Origin: DASXMX01 sp036794395
GTDB taxonomy: Bacteria; Planctomycetota; Phycisphaerae; Tepidisphaerales; Tepidisphaeraceae
Length of the DNA stretch: 42,256 nucleotides
Assembly (NCBI GenBank): GCA_036794395.1
Contig: DAIRGS010000021.1
Coordinates: 1 to 42,256 of the forward strand
Direction: 5' to 3'
The notes under the pieces were generated by a model. The model made no database searches and was not told the DNA's origin. It saw only the letters and a program-made list of their open reading frames with translations. Shown piece by piece: positions 1-6,321 of the stretch (positions are counted from its first letter, which is position 1; each line of letters starts with the position of its first letter). The translations under genes were made by a program, and so were the position numbers.

Positions 1-80
1 GCTGGGTGTATGACTATACAGGCGGGACCGGCCGCATCTGGGGTACCGATGCGCTGGGCCTCAAGCTTGTCGGCCCCTAA
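1..80 (+). CDS. C-terminal end of a pseudopilin-like protein (partial)
   Basis: The reading frame that starts at base 3 stays open from the window edge to a TAA at 78-80 and gives 25 residues. It contains a Gly-Trp-Val-Tyr-Asp stretch and then Gly-Arg-Ile-Trp. The same layout (GWFYNP followed by RQIWANLGG) closes the next gene, so the two are probably related and sit in tandem. Endings of this kind are common in GspG-type pseudopilins of type II secretion or type IV pilus-like systems. The N-terminus lies outside the window, so the class is inferred from the tail and its neighbours only. A strong hairpin terminator follows. Confidence 0.5.
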   Translation, partial: WVYDYTGGTGRIWGTDALGLKLVGP

Positions 81-105
81 GTTTGTATTGATTGAAGAAC
101 TTACT

Positions 106-137
106 GGCCGGTGGGCTAACGCCCGCCGGCCGGTTTT
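106..137 (+). terminator. Rho-independent terminator
   Basis: An 11-bp stem (106-116 with 121-131, one G-U pair) closes a 4-base TAAC loop and is followed by GGTTTT. It lies 25 bases after the stop codon of the partial pseudopilin gene and should end that transcript. Confidence 0.75.
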
Positions 138-177
138 GTGATGGGTGGTTGCACGATTTGGGCCAAATGAGAGCGGT

Positions 178-720
178 ATGATGAACCAACAAACGTCAAA
201 GATGCGAAAGAGCAGGTTGGCCCGATTGCTGCCGGCGGCCCAGGTGTTTGGGATCTTGGCTGCGATTGTGGCAGGGGGATCGGTGCTTCGTTTGACGCAG
301 CATGCGAGCGGATCACAGCAATCGCAGGATGCAACCCTGGCCGAGTGCCTGCGATATTTGCGGACGCAGATATGCATGTACTCGCTCGAGCACCAGAATA
401 CTTCGCCGGGCTTTCCGGGGAATGATTTCAGCCAGGCAGCCGATGCCCGCGTATTTATCGAACAGATGACGCAATACACCGATGTATATGGGCGGCCATC
501 GATGCAGAAGTCTGAAACGCGCAACAAGGGGCCGTACCTGATTGGCATGCCGGCCAATCCAATGACGCTTCGGAACGGGGTAATGATCGTAACCGGCACC
601 GAATTGCCGCGGGTTGACGATTCTAAGGCCATCGGATGGTTCTATAACCCGGTGACGCGGCAGATCTGGGCGAATTTGGGCGGCGCAGATTCGCAGGGTG
701 TATCGTACGCTTCATATTGA
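178..720 (+). CDS. Pseudopilin-like membrane-anchored protein
   Basis: 180 residues. The start is ATG 178 (ATG 181 is equally possible); a GTG at 145 is also in frame but lies close to the terminator and lacks a ribosome site. A basic N-terminus (KMRKSRLARLL) precedes one hydrophobic segment (about residues 16-35), and then a polar domain ends in GWFYNPVTRQIWANLGG, which resembles the tail of the preceding partial gene. This fits a pseudopilin of a type II secretion or type IV pilus-like apparatus, anchored in the inner membrane. However, the usual GFTLIE prepilin cleavage motif with glutamate at position +5 is not present, so it may be an unprocessed minor component. It is followed by a small exported protein and then by a canonical GspH-type gene, which supports the assignment by context. 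Confidence 0.55.
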   Translation: MMNQQTSKMRKSRLARLLPAAQVFGILAAIVAGGSVLRLTQHASGSQQSQDATLAECLRYLRTQICMYSLEHQNTSPGFPGNDFSQAADARVFIEQMTQYTDVYGRPSMQKSETRNKGPYLIGMPANPMTLRNGVMIVTGTELPRVDDSKAIGWFYNPVTRQIWANLGGADSQGVSYASY

Positions 721-751
721 AAACCGTATTGTGGAATCAGGAGTTACTGTC

Positions 752-991
752 ATGAAAACGTCCAAGCTGCTCGGCATCGTGATCGCACTGCAGGTTATGC
801 TGCTGGTTGGCCAGTGGGTCAGCCCCTCGGCCAGCGTAGCCCGCGCGGATATTCCCATGCCCAATCCAAGCGAACGGCAACTGGCGATGCTCGATGAGCT
901 CAGGACGCTGAACGGCAAGGTGGATCGCCTGATCGGCCTGCTTCAGAGCGGGACGGTTGAAGTGAAGATGAGCAAATCGGACAAGAAGTAA
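752..991 (+). CDS. Small exported protein of unknown function
   Basis: 79 residues. ATG 752 follows an AGGAG-like ribosome site (740-744), so the longer frame starting at 698 inside the previous gene is not used. A short basic start and a hydrophobic stretch (residues about 5-27) end in an Ala-Arg-Ala region that looks like a signal peptidase site. The mature part, about 50 residues, is mostly helical and amphipathic (MLDELRTLNGKVDRLIGLL), with a lysine-rich tail. I do not recognise the family. It lies between two pseudopilin genes and probably shares their transcript, which suggests an envelope role linked to the secretion or pilus machinery, but this is inference. Confidence 0.6.
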   Translation: MKTSKLLGIVIALQVMLLVGQWVSPSASVARADIPMPNPSERQLAMLDELRTLNGKVDRLIGLLQSGTVEVKMSKSDKK

Positions 992-1042
992 GCGGCTTGC
1001 TGAATGCAGCACAAGGCCGATCTTTTTTTTGGTGAGCTGGTC

Positions 1043-1612
1043 ATGATCCGCACACCGCGCACGATCCAAGCGTTTTTGCGTCGGTATCCCATTTGGGATT
1101 GTCGGAGGCGAAGTGCGCGTGGGTTCACGCTGATCGAGATCCTTTGCGTGGTGGTGATCATCGGCTTTGCCTCCGCGATCATTATTCCGCAAATGTCGTC
1201 GCGCGATGATCTTCGATGCGCGTCGGCGGCTCGGGAGCTGATGGGCGATTTGCTGTATGCACAGAGCCGTGCGATTGCGCTGGGGCAGATGCATTACGTG
1301 CAGTTCAACCCGGCCACGGGGACGTATCAGGTGCTGGATGCGGTGGCAGCGAATCATGTGATCACCAATCCGCTTTCTCAGTCGGCTTACACGGTTACGG
1401 TCGGGACGGGGCCGCTGGCGCGGGTGAGCATCACCTCGGCAACCTTCGATGGCAACCCAACGTTGGCGTTTGACACGATGGGCGTGCCGTACTCGTGGAC
1501 GTCGGCGGCGGGGCCTGTGGCGTTGTCCGCGGGATCGGTCGTGTTTACGTCGGGAACGAATAAGAAGACGGTTAGCGTGTCGCCGTATAGCGGGCAAATT
1601 AAGGTTCAGTGA
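1043..1612 (+). CDS. GspH/FimT-type prepilin
   Basis: 189 residues from ATG 1043, which has GGTGA (1031-1035) upstream; ATG 1004 is an in-frame alternative without a clear ribosome site. A 26-residue basic leader ends at RRRSARG, followed by FTLIEILCVVVIIGFASAIIIP. This is a textbook type IV prepilin cleavage site (Gly | Phe-Thr-Leu-Ile-Glu) with the conserved Glu5. The rest contains the minor-pseudopilin pattern of an N-terminal helix (RELMGDLLYAQSRAIALG) and then a beta-rich globular part (LAFDTMGVPYS and TVSVSPYSGQIKV), typical of GspH/FimT. It would be processed by a prepilin peptidase and placed at the tip of a pseudopilus. It is the last gene of this group; the next gene is convergent. 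Confidence 0.88.
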   Translation: MIRTPRTIQAFLRRYPIWDCRRRSARGFTLIEILCVVVIIGFASAIIIPQMSSRDDLRCASAARELMGDLLYAQSRAIALGQMHYVQFNPATGTYQVLDAVAANHVITNPLSQSAYTVTVGTGPLARVSITSATFDGNPTLAFDTMGVPYSWTSAAGPVALSAGSVVFTSGTNKKTVSVSPYSGQIKVQ

Positions 1613-1623
1613 TCATCAGCAGG

Positions 1624-1637
1624 TGCTGAGTGCTGAG
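1624..1637. repeat. Two copies of heptamer TGCTGAG
   Basis: Two perfect head-to-tail copies of TGCTGAG lie in the 51-base gap between two convergent genes. The same heptamer forms a longer array at the right end of the window (42212-42256). Confidence 0.8.
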
Positions 1638-1663
1638 ATGTGCGTGGGGGTTTGGGGCGCGAG

Positions 1664-2671
1664 TTAATTCTTGAAATCGTAGAGTCGGGCGGGGTTGTCG
1701 ACCAGGATTCTATTGCGCGTCGGTTCGTCGGGGATCCAAGAGGCAAGCATATCGACGAGGTCTCCGTCGTCGGGAATCCAGGCGGCGGTGGGGTGGGGCC
1801 AGTCGGTGGCCCAGACCAATCTATTGGGCGCGGTTCGAATCATTTGCTGAGCGAAGGGGGCGACGTCGGGAGCCAGCGGGGGCTTCTTTGAGACGTGGTA
1901 GGGGCCGGACAATTTAACCCAAATGTTCTCGTGCGCCATGAGTTTGAGAAGGCGCTGGAAGCCGGGACCTTCGAGGCCGGCGGCGCAATCGAACGCGCCG
2001 AAGTGATCGAGCACCACATTGACGGGCAGGCTTGCGAGGCGCTGCTCGGCATCGGGTAGTTTTTCGATGTTGAGAAAGAACTGGAGATGCCAGCCGAACG
2101 GCTTGATGAGCCGGGCGAGCTTTGGAGCGGCTTCGAGCGGGAGACCGGCGTTTTTGGAAATGCCGTTGATTCGTATGCCGCGGAAACCGGCCAGGTGAAG
2201 CTTTTCGATTTCGGCTGAGGTGATATCGGGGGAGACGACAGCGACGCCGCGAAAGGGAAATTTGTTTGAAGCCAGGGCATCGAGCATCGCCGCATGCTGG
2301 GTGCCGTACACGCTGGGCTGAACGAGGACGGCGCGGGAGATTCCGAGGAACTTGAGCACACGGACATAATCGTCGACGATTGCATCGGGCGGGATGTAGG
2401 AGGCGTTTGGCAGGTAATCGAATCGCGATTGCGGGCCGAACACGTGGGCGTGACAATCGGTGGCGCCGGGGGGAAGATTGATGAGCCTGGGTGGATGGGG
2501 GTGGGGGACGGGTCCGGGGATGGTGGGGGGGCGATCAACGGGTATGGGGATCGGATTTGCAAATAGGTCAATCTGAGATTGCGCCGCGGCGGTCGCGAAA
2601 CCGCAAGCGGCTACAAATTGCCGGCGAGTGATCGGGGATTGCGAGGCAAACCTGCGTGCGTGGCGGGTCAT
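1664..2671 (-). CDS. Exported amidohydrolase (amidohydrolase-2 family, LigI-like)
   Basis: 335 residues. The N-terminus carries a twin-arginine signal (ITRRQF, residues 14-19, then an alanine-rich stretch), so the folded enzyme is probably moved to the periplasm by Tat. The catalytic domain is a metal-dependent TIM barrel: DCHAHVF (72-78, the HxH pair at 74 and 76), a mid-domain VVLDHFG histidine, and WATDWPHP near residue 290 with the catalytic aspartate. The arrangement matches the amidohydrolase-2 family that includes 2-pyrone-4,6-dicarboxylate lactonase and related lactone hydrolases; the real substrate cannot be read from sequence. It is transcribed alone, convergent with the GspH-type gene and divergent from tRNA-Ala. 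Confidence 0.88.
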   Translation of the reverse strand: MTRHARRFASQSPITRRQFVAACGFATAAAQSQIDLFANPIPIPVDRPPTIPGPVPHPHPPRLINLPPGATDCHAHVFGPQSRFDYLPNASYIPPDAIVDDYVRVLKFLGISRAVLVQPSVYGTQHAAMLDALASNKFPFRGVAVVSPDITSAEIEKLHLAGFRGIRINGISKNAGLPLEAAPKLARLIKPFGWHLQFFLNIEKLPDAEQRLASLPVNVVLDHFGAFDCAAGLEGPGFQRLLKLMAHENIWVKLSGPYHVSKKPPLAPDVAPFAQQMIRTAPNRLVWATDWPHPTAAWIPDDGDLVDMLASWIPDEPTRNRILVDNPARLYDFKN

Positions 2672-2751
2672 TATGCTGTCTCCGCTTATCGCCCCGTGCG
2701 GGCATCATGGAATCGTATCATGTGGAGATCAATCATTGCATTTGGCAACGC

Positions 2752-2780
2752 TTGAACACGATTGTGCATGCCACTAGAAT
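2752..2780 (+). promoter_or_regulatory. Sigma-70-type promoter of tRNA-Ala
   Basis: TTGAAC (2752-2757) and TAGAAT (2775-2780) are separated by exactly 17 bases and end 17 bases before the first tRNA base. The -10 box matches consensus at five of six positions. Confidence 0.7.
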
Positions 2781-2797
2781 GGCTCCTTAGTTCACCC

Positions 2798-2868
2798 GGG
2801 GCCATGGTCTAACGGGATGACGGCTGAATCGCATTCAGCAAATCGGGGTTCGATTCCCCGTGGCTCCA
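2798..2868 (+). tRNA. tRNA-Ala (anticodon CGC)
   Basis: A complete cloverleaf can be folded by hand. The acceptor stem GGGGCCA pairs with TGGCTCC (2861-2867) and includes the G3-U70 wobble, the hallmark of alanine tRNAs. The anticodon stem GCTGA/TCAGC encloses the loop ATCGCAT, giving anticodon CGC (codon GCG). The T arm is CGGGG-TTCGATT-CCCCG. The D stem is weak (GTC/GAC), and the total of 71 bases is slightly short. CCA is not encoded after discriminator A2868, so it must be added enzymatically. No terminator follows directly; the nearest one is about 1 kb downstream (3861-3886). Confidence 0.93.
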
Positions 2869-2997
2869 TTCGACTCGCTGCGCTCGCTCATGGCAGGCCG
2901 GCGCTCGGCGTAGTATTGCGTCCTCGGGGCAAAGAACTCATCGAAATATCGAAGCAGCGAGTTGAATGCCCTGAGTAAGCGAAGCGCATCGAAGGGC
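2869..2997. repeat. Pair of related motifs in inverted orientation
   Basis: Directly after the tRNA, TTCGACTCGCTGCGCTCGCT (from 2869) continues to CATGG. At 2968-2997 a GCCCTGAG...CGAAGGGC element appears. Its reverse complement starts CCCTTCGATGCGCTTCGC and runs to CTCAGGG, so both share a TTCGA-GCGCT-GCT-CTCA skeleton in opposite orientation. The second copy has its own 5-bp GCCCT/AGGGC ends. They lie just upstream of the GIY-YIG gene. Confidence 0.5.
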
Positions 2998-3002
2998 GTT
3001 TC

Positions 3003-3308
3003 ATGTCCGTATCTGCGTCAGCAGATTCCTTTTTCGTCTACATCCTGCGATGTGCGGACGGTAGTCTGTATGTCGGCCACACCTCAAACGTCGAAGACCG
3101 ACTAAAAGTTCACAACGATGGTCGCGGAGCCCTCTGGACCGCCTGCCGTCGGCCGGTCACACTGGCTTATCAAGAACGACACGTTTCTGAAGAAAATTCA
3201 ATCGCCCGCGAACGTCAGATCAAGCGCTGGACGCATGCCAAGAAACTCGCCCTTATCAATGGCGATCGAGAAAGGTTAAGATCGCTGGCAAAGCGACGAA
3301 TTCACTGA
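3003..3308 (+). CDS. GIY-YIG domain small nuclease-like protein
   Basis: 101 residues. FVYILRCADGSLYVGHT carries the two signature elements as VYI (12-14) and YVG (23-25), followed by the expected arginine (R33) on the first helix and a C-terminal RERQIKRW helix with its glutamate. This is the stand-alone UPF0213/YhbQ-like GIY-YIG class: one domain, no DNA-binding addition. Family members are predicted DNA nucleases, but the biological role is unsettled. Small genes like this often sit near tRNAs and palindromic repeats, as here, where the gene is 134 bases after tRNA-Ala and abuts an inverted GCCCTGAG/CGAAGGGC motif. ATG 3003 is chosen because homology begins within ten residues of it; a ribosome site is not obvious. 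Confidence 0.88.
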   Translation: MSVSASADSFFVYILRCADGSLYVGHTSNVEDRLKVHNDGRGALWTACRRPVTLAYQERHVSEENSIARERQIKRWTHAKKLALINGDRERLRSLAKRRIH

Positions 3309-3352
3309 CCGTCTTGGAGTACGTGGGTCGTATCCGCAAAGGAGGGTTCGCC

Positions 3353-3766
3353 ATGACCGCGGAACTTGAGGAATTTGCCAAAGTGCTTGTCGAGACGGTT
3401 CGGGACGCTGCCATTCATAGCAATAACAGGACACTTAACGCAAACCATGTCATCGCTATACGATGGAAGGAAGCAGCCGCGGGCGGTTTGCCGGAAGCAT
3501 TTGCGAAGGTGCTTATACCTGACATCGTAGATTCAACAATATCGCATCTGTTGGGTGCAATCGACCAGGAGCTTTTGAGACTCTCTTTCACCGCTTCAAA
3601 TGGGAAATCCCTCGACTTGACTAGGGTTGCACAAGAGTCCGGCGAACTGTCTGGTTGGTATAGGGGTAGCGGTGGTTGGATCGAAAAATACTCGAAGGAA
3701 CGCTTTATCGACGATTTTGCCGATCTCAAGAACTACAACGACCCCTCTGCCGGAAACCAGAAATGA
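3353..3766 (+). CDS. Hypothetical protein, 137 residues
   Basis: ATG 3353 follows a strong GGAGG (3341-3345), which decides the start over an upstream in-frame start at 3314. The product is soluble, mostly alpha-helical and acidic at its start (TAELEEFAKVLVETVRDAAI), with no signal peptide or membrane segment. The C-terminal half contains SGWYRGSGGWIEKYSKERFIDDF, rich in aromatic and charged residues. I do not recognise a family. It is 44 bases downstream of the GIY-YIG gene and is followed, after about 95 bases, by a strong terminator. It may share a transcript with the tRNA and the GIY-YIG gene. The size and context would fit an accessory or island gene, but nothing in the sequence shows a function. 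Confidence 0.65.
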   Translation: MTAELEEFAKVLVETVRDAAIHSNNRTLNANHVIAIRWKEAAAGGLPEAFAKVLIPDIVDSTISHLLGAIDQELLRLSFTASNGKSLDLTRVAQESGELSGWYRGSGGWIEKYSKERFIDDFADLKNYNDPSAGNQK

Positions 3767-3848
3767 TGCCAATGGTCCGCGTCATGGTTGGCAGGTAACC
3801 AGCCGATTTCGTTCAAAAACGCAGTTGCGAGTTATACTGGTGTCCCGC

Positions 3849-3858
3849 TGGCTCCATT
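3849..3858 (+). other. Possible displaced 3' end of tRNA-Ala
   Basis: TGGCTCCATT here is identical to the last bases of tRNA-Ala plus two flanking bases (2861-2870), with a looser match just upstream (TCCCGC versus CCCCG). It is followed after two bases by a strong terminator, the position a tRNA terminator would have. The exact match is only ten bases and the same ten-mer also occurs by chance at about 8505, so this is weak evidence. Confidence 0.25.
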
Positions 3859-3860
3859 GC

Positions 3861-3886
3861 AAAACCCCGGTTTTCCCGGGGTTTTT
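3861..3886 (+). terminator. Strong rho-independent terminator
   Basis: A perfect 10-bp stem AAAACCCCGG/CCGGGGTTTT with a 5-base loop ends in a run of five T. The A run on the other side makes it potentially bidirectional. It closes the tRNA/GIY-YIG/hypothetical patch. Confidence 0.88.
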
Positions 3887-3897
3887 CGATGCTCTAG

Positions 3898-4035
3898 AAT
3901 CCTTCCGTCCAGGCAGCAGCAAAAAGGTCGGCCTTCCGGCAGGACGATCAAAAAGAAGCCCACGGGGATGTCGCGGCGAAGATCAAATCCGACCCGCGCA
4001 TGCAGGCGGCGCTCCGCGGTGAGGTTGGCGATTAG
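3898..4035 (+). pseudogene. Fragment resembling the 3' end of a coding gene
   Basis: After an in-frame TAG (3895-3897) there are 45 open codons ending at TAG 4033-4035. The translation is hydrophilic and helical (for example QKEAHGDVAAKIKSDPRMQA) and looks like real protein, but there is no start codon at its beginning and it follows a terminator immediately. I read it as the remnant of a gene whose 5' part is lost. Its parent family is not recognised, and a chance frame is possible. Confidence 0.3.
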
Positions 4036-4059
4036 CGAGCGATGCCGCGGGTTATGAAT

Positions 4060-4088
4060 TTGACTTACTGTGACCGATTGGCTACGTT
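4060..4088 (+). promoter_or_regulatory. Predicted promoter of the ArsR-type gene
   Basis: TTGACT (4060-4065) and TACGTT (4083-4088) are spaced by 17 bases. Transcription would start around 4095, only a few bases before ATG 4100, giving a nearly leaderless mRNA. The -35 box is good and the -10 box poor. Confidence 0.45.
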
Positions 4089-4091
4089 GTC

Positions 4092-4107
4092 GTAACCATA
4101 TGGTTAC
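4092..4107. promoter_or_regulatory. 16-bp perfect palindrome over the start codon of the ArsR-type gene
   Basis: GTAACCATATGGTTAC is a perfect 16-bp palindrome whose centre lies between 4099 and 4100, so the right half begins with the ATG of the repressor gene. Its position at the expected transcription start makes it a likely autoregulatory operator for the dimeric repressor. Confidence 0.6.
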
Positions 4108-4429
4108 CATTGCATCGAAGCAATCCAATGCCGTGTTCAAGGCGATTGCGGACCCGACGCGCCGGGAGATACTTGGTTTATTGAGGCCCGGCGGGCGCAC
4201 GGTGGGGGATATCGCGTCGAAGTTCCGCACGAGCCGGCCGGCGATTTCGAAGCATCTGAGGTTGCTCCGCTTGGCCGGGCTGGTGACGACGAGGAAAAGC
4301 GGAACGGCTCGGGTTTGCGAGTTGAACAGCAAGCCCCTGCGCGCGGTGAATGCGTGGCTTCGTGACTACGAGGTGTTGTGGGACGAGAAGCTACGTAAGC
4401 TCAAAAACTTCGTCGAGGGGAATTCGTAG
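4100..4429 (+). CDS. ArsR-family winged-helix repressor
   Basis: 109 residues from ATG 4100. FKAIADPTRREILGLLRPG is the standard opening helix of small ArsR repressors, and the recognition part is TVGDIASKFRTSRPAISKHLRLL followed by the wing LVTTRKSGTARVCEL. The type without metal-binding cysteines in the DNA-binding helix (no CVC motif) usually regulates an adjacent SRPBCC/AHSA1 gene. Here no such partner is adjacent; the next gene, 104 bases on, encodes a thioredoxin-fold protein. The start could also be taken at 4070, but the palindrome, the predicted promoter and the family's normal N-terminus favour 4100. It probably represses its own promoter through the palindrome that covers the start codon. 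Confidence 0.88.
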   Translation: MVTIASKQSNAVFKAIADPTRREILGLLRPGGRTVGDIASKFRTSRPAISKHLRLLRLAGLVTTRKSGTARVCELNSKPLRAVNAWLRDYEVLWDEKLRKLKNFVEGNS

Positions 4430-4533
4430 GGCGGGAGCGGGGGCCGGCACGCGTGGGCTGTCATCTTCATGGGTGGGGCGATTACAATTGGGCGGCTTGA
4501 ATTCACGGTGGGGTGATGTCCTGGAGGCGTGAA

Positions 4534-5607
4534 GTGTTGCTATCTCGCTTGTATTTCGCGCTGGCTTTTGTGGCATGTTGTGGGCTTTACGCTGATGGAG
4601 GGGTTGAAGGCTCGAAGCGGGGTCGGGAGCTGATAGCGGCGGAACTCGCGGCCAATCCGTTGCCGCGAGTCGATGTGGCGGGGATGGCCGATCCAGATTA
4701 TGCGACGGAGTTCGGGCGGCGGCGCGACTTGATTCGGCAGAAGCGCGCTGAATTGATTCTTGAGTTTTACAAGATTGCGCCGCGCGAGGCGACGCTTGAT
4801 CTGCTCGCGGAGCGATGGCAGACGCTGGCTCAGGGGGCGAAAGCTTCGCTGGCTGTCGCGGAGATGAGCGAATACCTGGCTGGCAATGTGAGTGTGAAGG
4901 ACAAGGAGGAGGCGGCGTATCAGAGGGCGTTGCTGGTCATCGGGCAGACGGGCCTCGATACATCGGCGCGGCTGGGGGCGATCGAGGAATTCCGGAAAGT
5001 TGTGTCGGCGGAGCCTGCCGGGTCGATGCTGGCGCAGTTGCTGTATCGGGCCGGTCGGCTTGCGCCGGAGGGCGCGGAACGGGATCGGCTGTTGGGGCAG
5101 GTTGTGGCGCAGTATCCAGAGTCGCCCGCAGCTAAAGTGATGCGTGGCGCAACCCGGCGGCAAGAGGCGCTCGGTAAGACGATGGAAGTGACGTTTAACG
5201 ACGCCATCACGGGTACACCGATTGACCTTGCTGATTTTCGGGGGAAGGTTGTGGTCGTGGATTTCTGGGCGGCGTGGTGTACGGACTGCGCGGCGGCGAT
5301 GCCCACGATGAAGAAAGTGTACGCCCAATTCAAAGACAAGGGTGTGGAGTTTATTGGAGTGAGCCTTGATGTTCCGGAAGCGGAGGGTGGACTTGCGGCG
5401 TTGAAGGCGGCAGTGGCCCGGCACCAATTAAAGTGGCCGCAGTATTATCTGGGGAAGGAGTGGGATTCGGATTTTTCTTCGACCTGGGGTGTTTATTCAG
5501 TGCCGGCTGTGTACGTTCTGGATAGGCAGGGGAAGGTTGTCAGCATTGATGCCGGCGGTAAGCTGGAGGCGGTTTTGGCAGAGGTGTTGAAGCCTCAAAA
5601 ACCATAG
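4534..5607 (+). CDS. Exported TlpA/ResA-like thioredoxin-fold protein
   Basis: 357 residues from GTG 4534, chosen because GGAGG (4523-4527) lies six bases ahead; ATG 4516 is an alternative with poor spacing. A signal peptide (LLSRLYFALAFVACCGLYA) is followed by about 210 residues of helical, tetratricopeptide-like sequence (REATLDLLAERW, YQRALLVIGQ, LLYRAGRLAPEG) and then a thioredoxin domain. The redox centre is WCTDC (about 248-252) after VVVDFWAA, and SVPAVYVLD supplies the cis-proline region. This is the TlpA/ResA class that reduces or exchanges disulfides outside the cytoplasm. The long helical N-terminal part is common in Planctomycetota and Bacteroidota members. The target is unknown. 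It is followed after 71 bases by an exported DUF2911 protein. Confidence 0.85.
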   Translation: MLLSRLYFALAFVACCGLYADGGVEGSKRGRELIAAELAANPLPRVDVAGMADPDYATEFGRRRDLIRQKRAELILEFYKIAPREATLDLLAERWQTLAQGAKASLAVAEMSEYLAGNVSVKDKEEAAYQRALLVIGQTGLDTSARLGAIEEFRKVVSAEPAGSMLAQLLYRAGRLAPEGAERDRLLGQVVAQYPESPAAKVMRGATRRQEALGKTMEVTFNDAITGTPIDLADFRGKVVVVDFWAAWCTDCAAAMPTMKKVYAQFKDKGVEFIGVSLDVPEAEGGLAALKAAVARHQLKWPQYYLGKEWDSDFSSTWGVYSVPAVYVLDRQGKVVSIDAGGKLEAVLAEVLKPQKP

Positions 5608-5678
5608 CGGCGGTGTATTCAATCGTAAATTTCAGCGGATCAAATCAACGTCCAGCAAACTCGACCATAAAGGATATC

Positions 5679-6230
5679 ATGAACCACACGCGAATTGCAT
5701 TCGTTGCCCTGGCCCTGGTTTTTCTTGGCGCTTTGCCTGTGATGGCGCAGCAGAAGCGCATTAGCCCTCATGAGACGATCAGTGCGGTCGTGGATGGCAA
5801 TCGGGTAACCCTTGTTTATGGCCGGCCCTATTCGAAGGCCCCTAAAACCGGTGAGATTCGTAAGATCTGGGGAACGCTGATTCCGTATGGCAAGGTTTGG
5901 CGCACGGGATCGGACGAGGCGACACTGCTGATTACGCAGAAGCCGATTGTCATTGGGGATGCCACCCTTCCCGCGGGCGCGTACACGCTCTTCACGCTGC
6001 CGACGGAAGATGGCAAGGCCAAGCTCATCATCAGCAAGCAGCTTGGGCAGTGGGGGCTTCAATATGATGAGAAGCAGGATTTCGCGCGGGTGGACCTGAA
6101 GAAAGACGCCGTGGATCCGATAGTGGATCAGTTTACGATGTCGGTTGGGCCGAACGCGGGTGGAGGCGGGATCATTAAGATGGTTTGGGAGAACACACAG
6201 TTCTCGGTGCCATTCACCCTCAAGAAGTAG
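5679..6230 (+). CDS. Exported DUF2911 protein
   Basis: 183 residues from ATG 5679 with AAAGGA upstream (5669-5674). A signal peptide ends at Val-Met-Ala-Gln (around residue 22). The mature protein contains the DUF2911 pattern: an opening RISPHETISAVVDGNRVTLVYGRPYSKAP, then GTLIPYGKVWRTGSDEATLL and LPAGAYTLFTLP, and a closing beta part FSVPFTLK. Members are periplasmic or surface-exposed beta proteins of unknown activity, common in Bacteroidota and Planctomycetota, with a length close to this one. It probably shares a transcript with the TlpA-like gene. Confidence 0.88.
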   Translation: MNHTRIAFVALALVFLGALPVMAQQKRISPHETISAVVDGNRVTLVYGRPYSKAPKTGEIRKIWGTLIPYGKVWRTGSDEATLLITQKPIVIGDATLPAGAYTLFTLPTEDGKAKLIISKQLGQWGLQYDEKQDFARVDLKKDAVDPIVDQFTMSVGPNAGGGGIIKMVWENTQFSVPFTLKK

Positions 6231-6321
6231 ATTGCGATCGCGAGCCGCTTCGTTGCAGGGAATGGGGGCGGTCTGCATCCGTTTCTGTGTAGTAGCGGCT
6301 CCAAACAAGTGAGGGCTGGGC

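Noticed and set aside
737..1597. 286-residue frame on the minus strand
   Set aside because: It lies opposite two genes with signal motifs; its translation is arginine/histidine-rich without domains.
4430..4533. SRPBCC/AHSA1 partner gene of the ArsR-type regulator
   Set aside because: The gap is too short and the next gene is a thioredoxin-fold protein.
4540..5427. 295-residue frame on the minus strand
   Set aside because: Antisense to the TlpA-like gene; composition typical of shadow frames of GC-rich DNA.
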